Source: Pseudomonas sp. v388 (lineage in GTDB: Bacteria > Pseudomonadota > Gammaproteobacteria > Pseudomonadales > Pseudomonadaceae). Taken from it: DNA of 64,000 nt. A model generated the notes under the pieces. That model did no database searches. It had not been told where the DNA came from and was given only the letters and a program-made list of their open reading frames with translations. Positions 56,386 through 64,000 of the stretch are shown here, one piece after another; position 1 is the stretch's first letter, and every line of letters starts with the position of its first letter. Made by a program: the position numbers and the translations under genes. Location of the stretch: assembly GCF_003935425.1 (NCBI RefSeq), contig NZ_RHQN01000008.1, forward strand, positions 1 through 64,000, in the 5' to 3' direction.

Positions 56386-57381
56386 ATGTTTGATGAAGCC
56401 AACGCGCAGTGGGGGCTGGTCCATGCCCTCGTATTGGATGGTAAAGGCGGGGCGCGTTTCATCGCTCGGACCGAACTCGAAGCACTCCAGTTGCAGCCCC
56501 AGGAAAGCCTGTGGCTGCATTGGGATCGCAGTCATCCGCAGACCCATACCTGGCTGCGCCAGGCCAGTGGTCTGAGCGAATTCTCCTGCAACCTGCTGCT
56601 GGAAGAAAACACCCGCCCGCGGCTGTTGCCGTTGCCTGATCAGGAGCTGCTGCTGTTCCTGCGCGGCGTGAACCTCAATCCGGGCGCCGAGCCGGAAGAC
56701 ATGGTCTCGGTGCGGATCTTTGCCGCGGCCCAGCGCGTCATTTCCCTGCGCCTGCGCCCGTTGCGCGCTACCGAAGAGCTGATCGAACAACTGAGCGCCG
56801 GTCGCGGACCGAAAACCGCGTCGGAACTCATCCTGTACCTGTCGCAGTACCTGACCGACAAGATTCAGGATCTGGTGGGCGAGCTGTCGGAATCGGTTGA
56901 TATCGAGGAAGAAAAGACAGACACCGACGAACGGTATTCGCCCGATCACAGCAAGCTTTTGCACATTCGCCGGCGTGCGGCCGGGCTGCGGCGATTTCTC
57001 GGGCCGCAGCGTGATATCTACGGGCAAATGTCGCGCATCAGACTGCCATGGTTCGTCGATGACGATGCCGATTACTGGAACGAGCTGAACAACAGCCTGA
57101 CCCGGTATCTGGAAGAGCTGGAGCTGACCCGCGAGCGGGTCGGCCTGTTGCTGGAATCCGAAGACCGGCGGCTGCGCGAGCACATGAACCGCACCATGTA
57201 CCGCTTCGGTATCATCACCGGGATCTTCCTGCCCATGAGTTTCCTGACCGGCCTGCTGGGAATCAATGTCGGCGGCATTCCGGGCTCGGACAGCCCTTAT
57301 GGTTTTCTGGTCGCCTGCGGGTTGATCGTGGCGCTGGCGTCGGGACAGTGGTGGCTGTTCAGACGTCTGCGCTGGGTCTGA
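56386..57381 (+). CDS. cmaX: CmaX, CorA/ZntB-like metal transport protein
   Basis: The 331-residue protein resembles the ZntB branch of the CorA family: a large N-terminal cytosolic domain (1-265), a coiled stalk helix, then two membrane helices (MYRFGIITGIFLPMSFLTGL near 268-290 and FLVACGLIVALASGQWWLF) with the channel signature LLGINVGGIPG. In CorA the motif is GMN; GIN marks ZntB-like members. In P. aeruginosa cmaX lies upstream of crfX-cmpX-sigX-oprF and its expression depends on SigX; the arrangement here is the same. Confidence 0.92.
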   Translation: MFDEANAQWGLVHALVLDGKGGARFIARTELEALQLQPQESLWLHWDRSHPQTHTWLRQASGLSEFSCNLLLEENTRPRLLPLPDQELLLFLRGVNLNPGAEPEDMVSVRIFAAAQRVISLRLRPLRATEELIEQLSAGRGPKTASELILYLSQYLTDKIQDLVGELSESVDIEEEKTDTDERYSPDHSKLLHIRRRAAGLRRFLGPQRDIYGQMSRIRLPWFVDDDADYWNELNNSLTRYLEELELTRERVGLLLESEDRRLREHMNRTMYRFGIITGIFLPMSFLTGLLGINVGGIPGSDSPYGFLVACGLIVALASGQWWLFRRLRWV

Positions 57382-57387
57382 GCAGGC

Positions 57388-57401
57388 GTTTTGCGCAAAA
57401 C
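57388..57401. other. Perfect 14-bp palindrome between cmaX and crfX
   Basis: GTTTTGCGCAAAAC begins 6 bp after the cmaX stop and is a perfect palindrome. It is followed by more inverted sequence (GGCC gaaac GGGCC). It could be a weak hairpin or an operator of the downstream crfX promoter. Confidence 0.5.
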
Positions 57402-57469
57402 ATTTGGCGAGTGTGTGTGACCTGGCCGAAACGGGCCTCGTCTCTCACTGACATTGCGTGAGGTGCCTG

Positions 57470-57718
57470 ATGCACGATCCGTTTGAAGAATCTCTACGTG
57501 ACATGCTCAAATCGTCGTCCTCCAGCCGGGATGACGATGCCTGCCTGGGGCGTGTGCTGAAAACCGCCAATCGCCAGGTCGGCGCCGGCGTGTTGTTCGG
57601 CCTGCTCGGGCGCTGGTCCGAGGCGTTGATGATCGCCCTCAACAACGGTTCGGCCCATGTCGCTCCGGTTTCCCGTCTTCGCAAACCTACTGCTCGCCCT
57701 GTCGATAAGGCTGATTGA
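57470..57718 (+). CDS. crfX: CrfX, small protein of the sigX cluster
   Basis: The 82-residue protein MHDPFEESLRDMLKSSSSSR, then DDDACLGRVLKTANRQVGAG, has a central hydrophobic stretch (VLFGLLGRWSEALMIALNNG) and the C-terminal end RPVDKAD. It is the genus-specific CrfX protein; function unknown, expression controlled by SigX in P. aeruginosa. ATG 57470 has GAGG at good spacing; a GTG 12 bp upstream is in frame but overlaps the ribosome site. The cmpX start is 2 bp after its stop. Confidence 0.85.
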   Translation: MHDPFEESLRDMLKSSSSSRDDDACLGRVLKTANRQVGAGVLFGLLGRWSEALMIALNNGSAHVAPVSRLRKPTARPVDKAD

Positions 57719-57720
57719 AC

Positions 57721-58542
57721 ATGGAATCGAATCTCTGGACCCAGAGCCTGGTGACCGCCAATGCATGGTGGACCAAGGTCGCTAACTTCATTCCCAACCT
57801 GTTTGGCGCGCTGGTCCTGGTATTGCTGGGTTTCCTCGTGGCCAAGCTGCTCGACGCGCTGCTCTCCAAGTTGCTCGCCAAGCTGGGTCTGGATCGCCTG
57901 ATGGGCGGCACCGGTCTGACCAAGATCATCGGTCGTGCAGGCGTCAAGGTGCCGGTCTCCACGGTGGTCGGCAAGATTGTCTACTGGTTCGTGCTGCTTA
58001 TATTCCTGGTATCCGCCGCCGAGGCGCTGGGCCTGCAACGGGTTTCTTCCACCCTGGACATGCTGGCTCTGTACCTGCCCAAGGTGTTCGGCGCGGCACT
58101 GGTGCTGCTGGTCGGCGTGCTGCTGGCGCAACTGGCCAACGGTCTGGTGCGTGGCGCCGCCGAAAGCGTGGGCGTGGATTACGCCGCAGGTCTGGGGCGC
58201 ATCGCCCAGGGACTGGTAATCATCATCAGTATTTCGGTGGCGATCAGTCAGCTGGAGGTCAAGACCGACCTGCTGAACCATGTGATTGTCATCGGGCTCA
58301 TTACCGTTGGTCTGGCGGTGGCGCTGGCATTGGGCCTGGGCAGCCGTGAAATTGCCGGGCAGATCATCGCCGGAATTTACGTGCGCGAGTTGTTCCAGGT
58401 GGGCCAGTTCGTCCAGATTGGGGATGTGGAAGGGCAGATAGAGGAAATAGGTACCGTCAAGACGACGTTGCTGACGGATGAGGGGGAACTGGTTTCGTTT
58501 TCCAACCGGATCCTGCTCGATCAGAGAGTAAGCAGCCGTTAA
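57721..58542 (+). CDS. cmpX: CmpX, MscS-type mechanosensitive channel family
   Basis: The 273-residue membrane protein has an N-terminal TM-helix repeat (VANFIPNLFGALVLVLLGFL-like, here VANFIPNLFGALV; RAGVKVPVSTVVGKIVYWFV), further helices (about 110-220), and a C-terminal MscS-like beta domain with ALGLGSREIAGQIIAGIYVR, GQFVQIGDVEGQIEEIGTVK and NRILLDQRVS. P. aeruginosa CmpX influences envelope stress responses and SigX activity. Its start is 2 bp after crfX, with AAGGCTG as ribosome site. SigX follows 84 bp downstream. Confidence 0.9.
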   Translation: MESNLWTQSLVTANAWWTKVANFIPNLFGALVLVLLGFLVAKLLDALLSKLLAKLGLDRLMGGTGLTKIIGRAGVKVPVSTVVGKIVYWFVLLIFLVSAAEALGLQRVSSTLDMLALYLPKVFGAALVLLVGVLLAQLANGLVRGAAESVGVDYAAGLGRIAQGLVIIISISVAISQLEVKTDLLNHVIVIGLITVGLAVALALGLGSREIAGQIIAGIYVRELFQVGQFVQIGDVEGQIEEIGTVKTTLLTDEGELVSFSNRILLDQRVSSR

Positions 58543-58626
58543 GCGGCTAACCTGCTAAGCTATGCCGCCAAATTGCCGGAACCCGCGCAGTGGCGGACAT
58601 TGACCTGACTGTCGGCAAGACTCGTT

Positions 58627-59217
58627 TTGAATAAACCCCTACCGCTATCGACGCGCTACGACCCACGCGAGCTCTCTGATGAGGAGCTGGTCGCACGCGC
58701 GCACGTTGAGCTTTTCAACGTGACGAAGGCGTATGAAGAGTTGATGCGTCGGTACCAGCGAACACTTTTTAACGTCTGTGCGCGTTATTTAGGGAACGAT
58801 CGGGATGCTGACGATGTCTGTCAGGAAGTGATGCTTAAGGTGTTGTATGGATTGAAAAATTTCGAGGGTAAATCGAAATTCAAAACCTGGCTCTACAGCA
58901 TCACCTATAACGAGTGCATCACTCAGTATCGAAAGGAACGGCGTAAGCGTCGCTTGATGGACGCTTTGAGTCTGGATCCACTTGAGGAAGCGTCTGAAGA
59001 CAAGACGCCAAAACCTGAAGAACGGGGCGGGCTTGATCGCTGGCTTGTGCATGTGAACCCGATTGATCGGGAAATTCTGGTGCTGCGTTTCGTCGCTGAA
59101 CTGGAATTTCAGGAAATCGCCGATATCATGCACATGGGCTTGAGCGCGACGAAAATGCGCTACAAGCGGGCTTTGGATAAACTACGTGAGAAATTTGCGG
59201 GCATCACCGAAACTTAA
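58627..59217 (+). CDS. sigX: SigX, ECF sigma factor
   Basis: SigX controls oprF, its own cluster and fatty acid genes in pseudomonads. The 196-residue protein has region 2 with RYLGNDRDADDVCQEVMLKV then LYGLKNFEGKSKFKTWLYSI near 55-95, and region 4 with NPIDREILVLRFVAELEFQE, IADIMHMGLSATKMRYKRAL at the end. No anti-sigma gene follows, as known for SigX. The start is TTG at 58627, giving the canonical LNKPLPLSTRYDPRELSDEE. A weak ribosome site and a rare start suggest limited translation. Confidence 0.96.
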   Translation: MNKPLPLSTRYDPRELSDEELVARAHVELFNVTKAYEELMRRYQRTLFNVCARYLGNDRDADDVCQEVMLKVLYGLKNFEGKSKFKTWLYSITYNECITQYRKERRKRRLMDALSLDPLEEASEDKTPKPEERGGLDRWLVHVNPIDREILVLRFVAELEFQEIADIMHMGLSATKMRYKRALDKLREKFAGITET

Positions 59218-59323
59218 CTCGGAGCAAATATCTCTAACCAATCGGTACGTTCTGATAGACTGCCGACGAGTTGTCCCCCGGTATGCGGGACTGCTTTACA
59301 ATCACCAGATGGGGATTTAACGG
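59218..59323 (+). promoter_or_regulatory. oprF upstream region with hairpin
   Basis: 106 bp between sigX and oprF. GTCCCCCGGTATGCGGGAC near 59273-59291 can form a short hairpin, followed by a moderately T-rich TGCTTTACAATC. In P. aeruginosa this gap carries a SigX-dependent oprF promoter and a terminator-like structure. The ribosome site GGGGAT is 8 nt before the ATG. I cannot place the boxes with confidence. Confidence 0.4.
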
Positions 59324-60358
59324 ATGAAACTGAAAAACACCTTGGGCTTGGCCATTGGTACTATTGTTGCCGCTACTTCGTTCGGCGCTCTGGCACAAGG
59401 CCAAGGCGCAGTCGAAATCGAAGGCTTCGCCAAGAAAGAGTACTACGACAGCGCCCGCGACTTTAAGAACGACGGCAACCTGTTCGGCGGCTCCGTTGGC
59501 TACTTCCTGACCGACGACGTTGAACTGCGTCTGGGTTACGACGAAGTCCACAACGTCCGTAGCGACAGCGGCAAGAACATCAAGGGCTCCAACACTGCCC
59601 TGGACGCTCTGTACCACTTCAACAACCCGGGCGACATGCTGCGTCCGTACGTTTCGGCTGGTTTCTCTGACCAGAGCCTGGGTCAGAACGACCGTGGCGG
59701 CCGTAACGGTTCGACCTTCGCCAACGTTGGCGGCGGCGCCAAGCTGTACTTCACTGACAACTTCTACGCCCGTGCCGGCGTTGAAGCTCAGTACAACATC
59801 GACCAAGGCGACACCGAGTGGGCTCCTAGCGTCGGTATCGGCGTAAACTTCGGTGGCGGCAGCAAGAAAGTTGAAGCAGCACCAGCTCCAGTAGCTGAAG
59901 TGTGCTCCGACAGCGACAACGACGGCGTGTGCGACAACGTCGACAAGTGCCCAGACACCCCAGCCAACGTTACCGTTGACGCTGATGGCTGCCCGGCAGT
60001 TGCTGAAGTCGTACGTGTTGAGCTGGACGTCAAGTTCGACTTCGACAAGTCTGTTGTCAAAACCGACAGCTACGGCGACATCAAGAACCTGGCTGACTTC
60101 ATGCAGCAGTACCCACAGACCACCACCACTGTTGAAGGTCACACTGACTCCGTCGGTCCTGACGCTTACAACCAGAAGCTGTCCGAGCGTCGTGCAAACG
60201 CCGTTAAGCAGGTTCTGGTTAACCAGTACGGTGTTGGTGCAGCTCGCGTGAACTCGGTTGGCTACGGCGAAACCCGTCCAGTTGCTGACAACGCAACTGA
60301 CGCTGGCCGCGCTGTTAACCGTCGCGTAGAAGCAGAAGTAGAAGCTCAAGCTAAGTAA
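59324..60358 (+). CDS. oprF: OprF, major outer-membrane porin
   Basis: OprF is the major pseudomonad porin and peptidoglycan anchor. The 344-residue precursor has a signal peptide (MKLKNTLGLAIGTIVAATSF, cut after GALA), an N-terminal eight-stranded barrel domain (about 25-185), a Pro/Ala hinge (KKVEAAPAPVAEV), a Cys-rich Asp-rich loop SDSDNDGVCDNVDKCPDTPA with four Cys nearby, and a C-terminal OmpA-like domain with FDKSVVKTDSY, TVEGHTDSVGPDAYNQKLSE and RRANAVKQVL. Codon use is strongly biased, as for an abundant protein. A terminator follows. Confidence 0.97.
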   Translation: MKLKNTLGLAIGTIVAATSFGALAQGQGAVEIEGFAKKEYYDSARDFKNDGNLFGGSVGYFLTDDVELRLGYDEVHNVRSDSGKNIKGSNTALDALYHFNNPGDMLRPYVSAGFSDQSLGQNDRGGRNGSTFANVGGGAKLYFTDNFYARAGVEAQYNIDQGDTEWAPSVGIGVNFGGGSKKVEAAPAPVAEVCSDSDNDGVCDNVDKCPDTPANVTVDADGCPAVAEVVRVELDVKFDFDKSVVKTDSYGDIKNLADFMQQYPQTTTTVEGHTDSVGPDAYNQKLSERRANAVKQVLVNQYGVGAARVNSVGYGETRPVADNATDAGRAVNRRVEAEVEAQAK

Positions 60359-60374
60359 TTAGCCGCTCCTACAG

Positions 60375-60404
60375 AAAAGCCCGGCTCAGGCCGGGCTTTT
60401 CTTT
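60375..60404 (+). terminator. Rho-independent terminator of oprF
   Basis: AAAAGCCCGGC, loop TCAG, GCCGGGCTTTT followed by CTTT; 17 bp after the oprF stop. Confidence 0.93.
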
Positions 60405-60462
60405 GCCTGCGATTTGGTGGCGGTTGTTTGTAAGTCTGTCATGGCCTGAGTCCACAGCGATC

Positions 60463-60492
60463 CTGTAGGAGCGAGCTTGCTCGCGATCTGCC
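60463..60492. repeat. REP unit between oprF and nasA
   Basis: CTGTAGGAGCGAGCTTGCTC followed by GCGATCTGCC: the canonical pseudomonad REP core. Confidence 0.85.
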
Positions 60493-60520
60493 GCATAGCG
60501 GCAGCAATACCCCCCTATGA

Positions 60521-63232
60521 TCAAGCCACAGCGACTGCCTGGATCAAACGCTTTATCTCGGGAACGCACGATCCACATTGCGTGCCACACCCCAGATTAT
60601 TCTTGAGACCAGTCAAATCACACCCCTGCGAAATGGCCTTCACCACCGCGCTCTGACTGACATTCATGCAATTGCACAATGTCTTGTCGCGAGTCCCGCT
60701 CGCGCTTTCTCCCGGCGCCGAGCTGATCGGGGCCAGCAGCCAGCGTCGCAGCGATCCGTCCACCTGACCTTCCAGCCACAGGCTTTGCAGCCAATGTCTG
60801 GCCAGTGTCTCTCCGGCCAGGCGCAGGGCGGTGATGCGGCCGTCTTCAATGCGCACCCGCTTGCCGACCGAGCGTTTCGGGTCGTCGTAAGCCACGATCG
60901 GCCCGTGATCCAGTTCCAGCAACTGGTCGAACTGCTCCAGCAGGGCCGGCGCCGGTGCCTGCCGGGCGGCGACGCGAATCACCAACGCCTGCCGGTCGCG
61001 ACCCGCTAACGACAGGCTGGCGAACTCGAACCCTTCGCACAGCGGGCGTAGCGCGTTCAGCCGCTGCTGCACCTCACCTTCCACCAGGGCAAACAGCTGC
61101 CACGGCAGTTCAGCCCGCTCGATGCGAATCCCGGCCTGCTTGAGTTCCGGCTGGCGAGACAGCGGATCGTAAGCGGGCAGGGTCAGACTGTTGACGCCCC
61201 CCTTGAGAAAGCGGTCGCCCCAGTGCATGGGCAGGAACGCATTGCTCGGCAGCAGGCTCGCATTGCTCTCCACCGGCACGACCAGTTCGCCGCGTCGACT
61301 GATGACGCGCACCAGGTCGCCGTTCTGCAGTTGATGGCATTGCAGCTCATCCGGATGCAGGCCCAGTACCGCCTCGCCCACATGGCCAAACAGGCGCGCG
61401 GCCGTGCCGGTGCGGCTCATGCCGTGCCACTGGTCCCGTAACCGCCCGGTGTTGAGCGTCAGCGGATAGTCGGCATTCCGGGTTTCGCGGATCGCCACAT
61501 AGGCATCGGGTATAAACCGCGCCCGGCCCGAGGCGGTCGGGAATCGCCCGTCGCTGTAGAGCCGCGTCGTGCCGTGGCTGGCGCCGACGGGGAAGGGCCA
61601 TTGTTGTGGACCCAGCCGGTCGATGAGCGCCCGATCGATGCCGGTCATGTCCAGATCGCGGCCTGCGGTCAGCGGCGTAAACTCTTGAAACAGGGTTTCG
61701 GCACCGGGGAAATCGAACAGGGCGGGTGTGTCCGGACGCAACCGACGCTGCAGTCGCTGGGCGAAGTCTACGGTAATCGCCCAGTCCGGTCGGGCTTCGC
61801 CCGGTGCGCAGATGGCCTTGCGGACGTTGGAGATGCGCCGTTCCGAGTTGGTCACCGTGCCTTGCTTCTCACCCCAGCTCGCGGCGGGCAGCAACAGGTC
61901 GGCAAAGGCGGCGGTTTCGGTGGTCTTGAATGCCTCCTGCAACACCACGAAAGGGCAGGCCTGCAACGCGGCCCTGACGTTGTGTTGGTCGGGCAGCGAT
62001 TGCGCCGGGTTGGTGCAGGCGATCCACAACGCCTTGATCTTGCCGGTCTGCAGTTGCTCGAACAGCTCGATGGCGGACAGGCCCGGCGCGTCCGGCAAGC
62101 GGTCGATGCCCCAGTATTCTGCGACCTCGGCACGATGCTCGGCATTCGCCACTTCCCGATGCCCCGGCAGCAGATTGGACAAGCTGCCGGTCTCGCGTCC
62201 GCCCATGGCGTTGGGCTGGCCGGTCAGGGAAAACGGACCGGCGCCAGGGCGGCCGATCTGGCCGGTGGCCAGGTGCAGATTGATCAAGGCGCTGTTCTTC
62301 GCGCTACCGGCGGTGGACTGGTTCAGCCCCATGCACCACAGCGACAGAAAGCTGGGCGAGGTCCCGATCCACTGGGCGCAGGTCTGCAGATCCTCCAGCG
62401 AAACGCCGCAGACCTGCGCTACGCGTTCCGCCGGGTAGTCGCTGGCCAGCGCCTGCATGGCGTCAAAGCCGTCGGTGTGGGCGCCGATGAAGTCGTTGTC
62501 CAGATGGCCGTCACGCATCAACAGATGCAGCAGGCCGTGAAACAGCGCCACGTCTGTGCCGGGCTGGATCGCCAGATGCAGGTCGGCCAGTTCACAGGTG
62601 TCGGTGCGGCGCGGGTCGATGACGACGATTTTCATCTCCGGGCGCCTGGCTTTAGCTTCTTCCAGGCGCCGGAACAGGACCGGATGGGCGTAGGCCATGT
62701 TGCTGCCGACGATCATCACGCAGTCGCTGGCTTCGATGTCTTCGTAGCTGCACGGTGGTGCGTCGGCACCCAGGCTGCGCTTGTAGCCGACCACCGCAGA
62801 GGACATGCACAGCCGCGAATTGCTGTCGATATTGTTGGTGCCGATCAACGCCCGAGCCAACTTGTTGAAAGCGTAGTAGTCCTCGGTCAGCAGTTGTCCG
62901 GAAATATAGAAGGCGACGCTGTCCGGGCCATGCTCGCCAATGGTCTCGGCAAACACATTGGCGGCATGCTCCAGTGCGGTGTCCCAGTCCGTACGGCTTC
63001 GCGCCAGCTGCTTGCCCAGGCGCAGTTCCGGATAGAGCGCCCGCGCGGCCAGATCGCCGGTCAGGTGCAGAGTGGCGCCTTTGCTGCATAGTCTGCCGAA
63101 GTTGGCCGGGTGCTGCGGATCGCCGCTGACGCCAAGGATTGTCTCATCGTCGTGTTCGATCAGTACGCCGCAGCCGACGCCGCAATAGCAGCAGGTGGAC
63201 GCGGTGATCCGCGGGTTGGCGATGGCGTTCAT
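60521..63232 (-). CDS. nasA: Assimilatory nitrate reductase, catalytic subunit with C-terminal [2Fe-2S] domain
   Basis: Reduces nitrate to nitrite in the cytoplasm for nitrogen assimilation. The 903-residue molybdopterin enzyme has an N-terminal [4Fe-4S] site (TCCYCGVGCGVLIEHDDETI and NFGRLCSKG, C15/C18/C22/C49), molybdopterin domains with NNIDSNSRLCMSSAVVGYKR and GLNQSTAGSAKNSALINLHL, and a C-terminal BFD-like domain with CNCMNVSQSAVVKAISQGCD and LGCGTQCGSCVPEIKRLI (four Cys). Such an extra domain takes electrons from the flavoprotein encoded next to it, with which the gene overlaps by 4 bp. Some annotations call it nasC. Confidence 0.93.
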   Translation of the reverse strand: MNAIANPRITASTCCYCGVGCGVLIEHDDETILGVSGDPQHPANFGRLCSKGATLHLTGDLAARALYPELRLGKQLARSRTDWDTALEHAANVFAETIGEHGPDSVAFYISGQLLTEDYYAFNKLARALIGTNNIDSNSRLCMSSAVVGYKRSLGADAPPCSYEDIEASDCVMIVGSNMAYAHPVLFRRLEEAKARRPEMKIVVIDPRRTDTCELADLHLAIQPGTDVALFHGLLHLLMRDGHLDNDFIGAHTDGFDAMQALASDYPAERVAQVCGVSLEDLQTCAQWIGTSPSFLSLWCMGLNQSTAGSAKNSALINLHLATGQIGRPGAGPFSLTGQPNAMGGRETGSLSNLLPGHREVANAEHRAEVAEYWGIDRLPDAPGLSAIELFEQLQTGKIKALWIACTNPAQSLPDQHNVRAALQACPFVVLQEAFKTTETAAFADLLLPAASWGEKQGTVTNSERRISNVRKAICAPGEARPDWAITVDFAQRLQRRLRPDTPALFDFPGAETLFQEFTPLTAGRDLDMTGIDRALIDRLGPQQWPFPVGASHGTTRLYSDGRFPTASGRARFIPDAYVAIRETRNADYPLTLNTGRLRDQWHGMSRTGTAARLFGHVGEAVLGLHPDELQCHQLQNGDLVRVISRRGELVVPVESNASLLPSNAFLPMHWGDRFLKGGVNSLTLPAYDPLSRQPELKQAGIRIERAELPWQLFALVEGEVQQRLNALRPLCEGFEFASLSLAGRDRQALVIRVAARQAPAPALLEQFDQLLELDHGPIVAYDDPKRSVGKRVRIEDGRITALRLAGETLARHWLQSLWLEGQVDGSLRRWLLAPISSAPGESASGTRDKTLCNCMNVSQSAVVKAISQGCDLTGLKNNLGCGTQCGSCVPEIKRLIQAVAVA

Positions 63233-64000
63233 GCGCAGGCTCGCTCTGCCGGTTCACCGAACATCAAATGATCGCGGATGGCGCTGATATTGCTGCCCTG
63301 GCGGATCTGTTGCAGATACCAGCTGCCATCCCCGACGTCGCCATACAGGCAGGCGCCGACCAGTACGTCCTGCTTGATCACCAGCTTCTTGTAGACGGCG
63401 CTGAGCGGGTCCGAGAAGGTGATGCTTTCGGTGCCCTCGGCGCCGAGAAAATCCCCGGCGGAAAAAAGATCGATGCCGGTCACTTTGAGTTTGGTGGAGG
63501 TGACCGAGCCGCAATAGCGGGCAAAGCCCAGTTGGGCGAGGTGGTTGGCGCAGACCTTGGCCTGCTCGAACAGCGGCGCCACCAGGCCGTAGGCGACACC
63601 GCGATGGCTCACGCACTCGCCGATGGCGTAAATGCGCGGGTCGAAGGTCTGCAGGGTGTCATTGACCAGGATGCCGCGGTTGCACGGCAGGCCGGCCTGT
63701 TCGGCCAGTTCGATGTTGGGACGGATGCCGGCGGCCATGACCACCAGGTCGGCGTCGATCCGCTCGCCGTCGGCCAGTTGCACGGCGCACACCCGGCCGC
63801 CGCTGTCGCCCAGCAGTTGCTGGGTCTGAGCGCCGAGGCGAAAGGCCAGGCCGCGCTGTTCCAGGGCCTGTTGCAACATCAGGCCGCTGGTCGCGTCCAA
63901 TTGCCGTTCCAGCAATGTGCGGCCGTTGTGCAACACCGTCACCTGCATGCCGCGCAGCGCCAGGCCATTGGCCGCTTCCAGCCCCAGCAGACCGCCGCCG
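63229..64000 (-). CDS. NAD(P)/FAD-dependent oxidoreductase of nitrate assimilation (5' part outside window)
   Basis: The gene runs off the right edge; about 257 C-terminal residues are visible. The edge codes for GGGLLGLEAANGLALRGMQV, the NAD(P)-binding loop and helix, followed by the second FAD-binding segment DADLVVMAAGIRPNIELAEQ and AIGECVSHRGVAYGLVAPLF near the middle, and a C-terminal domain with SGDFLGAEGTESI-like AGDFLGAEGTESITFSD and RQGSNISAIRDHLMFG. It matches the reductase half of NirB/NasB-type proteins and probably feeds electrons to nasA; no iron-sulfur or siroheme domain follows here, so it is not full-length NirB. Confidence 0.85.
   Translation of the reverse strand, partial: GGGLLGLEAANGLALRGMQVTVLHNGRTLLERQLDATSGLMLQQALEQRGLAFRLGAQTQQLLGDSGGRVCAVQLADGERIDADLVVMAAGIRPNIELAEQAGLPCNRGILVNDTLQTFDPRIYAIGECVSHRGVAYGLVAPLFEQAKVCANHLAQLGFARYCGSVTSTKLKVTGIDLFSAGDFLGAEGTESITFSDPLSAVYKKLVIKQDVLVGACLYGDVGDGSWYLQQIRQGSNISAIRDHLMFGEPAERACA

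Noticed and set aside
57715-57720. TTG start two codons upstream of cmpX
   Set aside because: It overlaps the crfX stop; ATG 57721 has proper spacing to AAGG and gives the normal start MESNLWTQSL.

Overview
The window is a 64 kb chromosomal piece of a fluorescent-type Pseudomonas, most likely P. fluorescens group. The evidence is GC-rich coding with Pseudomonas codon use, the genus markers OprI and OprF, the cmaX-crfX-cmpX-sigX-oprF block, cysB/cysH/pabB, ppsR/ppsA, and many copies of the pseudomonad REP palindrome (GGGAGC..GCTTGCTCGCGA type). No rRNA, tRNA, CRISPR array, prophage or transposase gene was seen. Identifications come from reading the proteins and remembered family motifs; no database search was possible.

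Layout. 1-4.3 kb: the C-terminal part of a TccC/RHS toxin-type gene (cut by the left edge) and a convergent stand-alone LuxR-type HTH gene. 4.4-12.5 kb: the high-affinity potassium system kdpFABC-kdpDE, with three phased TTTACGCC boxes upstream. 12.7-18.9 kb: a small lipoprotein, a MoxR/DUF58/TgpA-type transglutaminase operon, a CHAD protein and a thioesterase. 18.9-25.4 kb: small membrane protein, chemotaxis receptor, TatD, MltF-like lytic transglycosylase, DoxX protein, a conserved small protein behind a structured 5' leader, and GreB. 25.5-31.4 kb: YbbP/YbbA ABC system divergent from tesA, then an L,D-transpeptidase convergent with the Braun-type lipoprotein gene oprI. 31.4-36.9 kb: an empty stretch, a GNAT gene, a 142-bp MITE-like element, DAHP synthase, thioredoxin-like protein, 5'-nucleotidase, universal stress protein and CysB. 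36.9-42.3 kb, minus strand: cysH, pabB and a three-gene cluster of ATP-grasp ligase, inactive transglutaminase/7TM protein and retropepsin-like protease. 42.6-51.1 kb: the methylcitrate (propionate) operon gntR-prpB-prpC-acnD-prpF-prpD. 51.2-60.4 kb: ppsR and ppsA, an alpha/beta hydrolase, rraA, cmaX, crfX, cmpX, sigX and oprF. 60.5-64 kb, minus strand: assimilatory nitrate reductase and the C-terminal part of its flavoprotein partner (cut by the right edge).

The genes form a mostly core genome with an envelope theme: OprI and its probable cross-linking enzyme, OprF with SigX, TgpA, MltF-like enzyme, mechanosensitive channel and the retropepsin cluster. Carbon flow also connects neighbours: the methylcitrate cycle yields pyruvate and succinate, and PpsA turns pyruvate into PEP. 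The most interesting items are a probable cis-regulatory RNA leader at 24.0-24.1 kb, a small mobile-looking inverted-repeat element at 32.4 kb, twin TGTCGACA operators flanking the gntR/prp promoter, phased KdpE-like boxes, an A10 tract inside the RHS gene with a PPxY-repeat tail at its end, and the ATP-grasp/7TM/retropepsin cluster.
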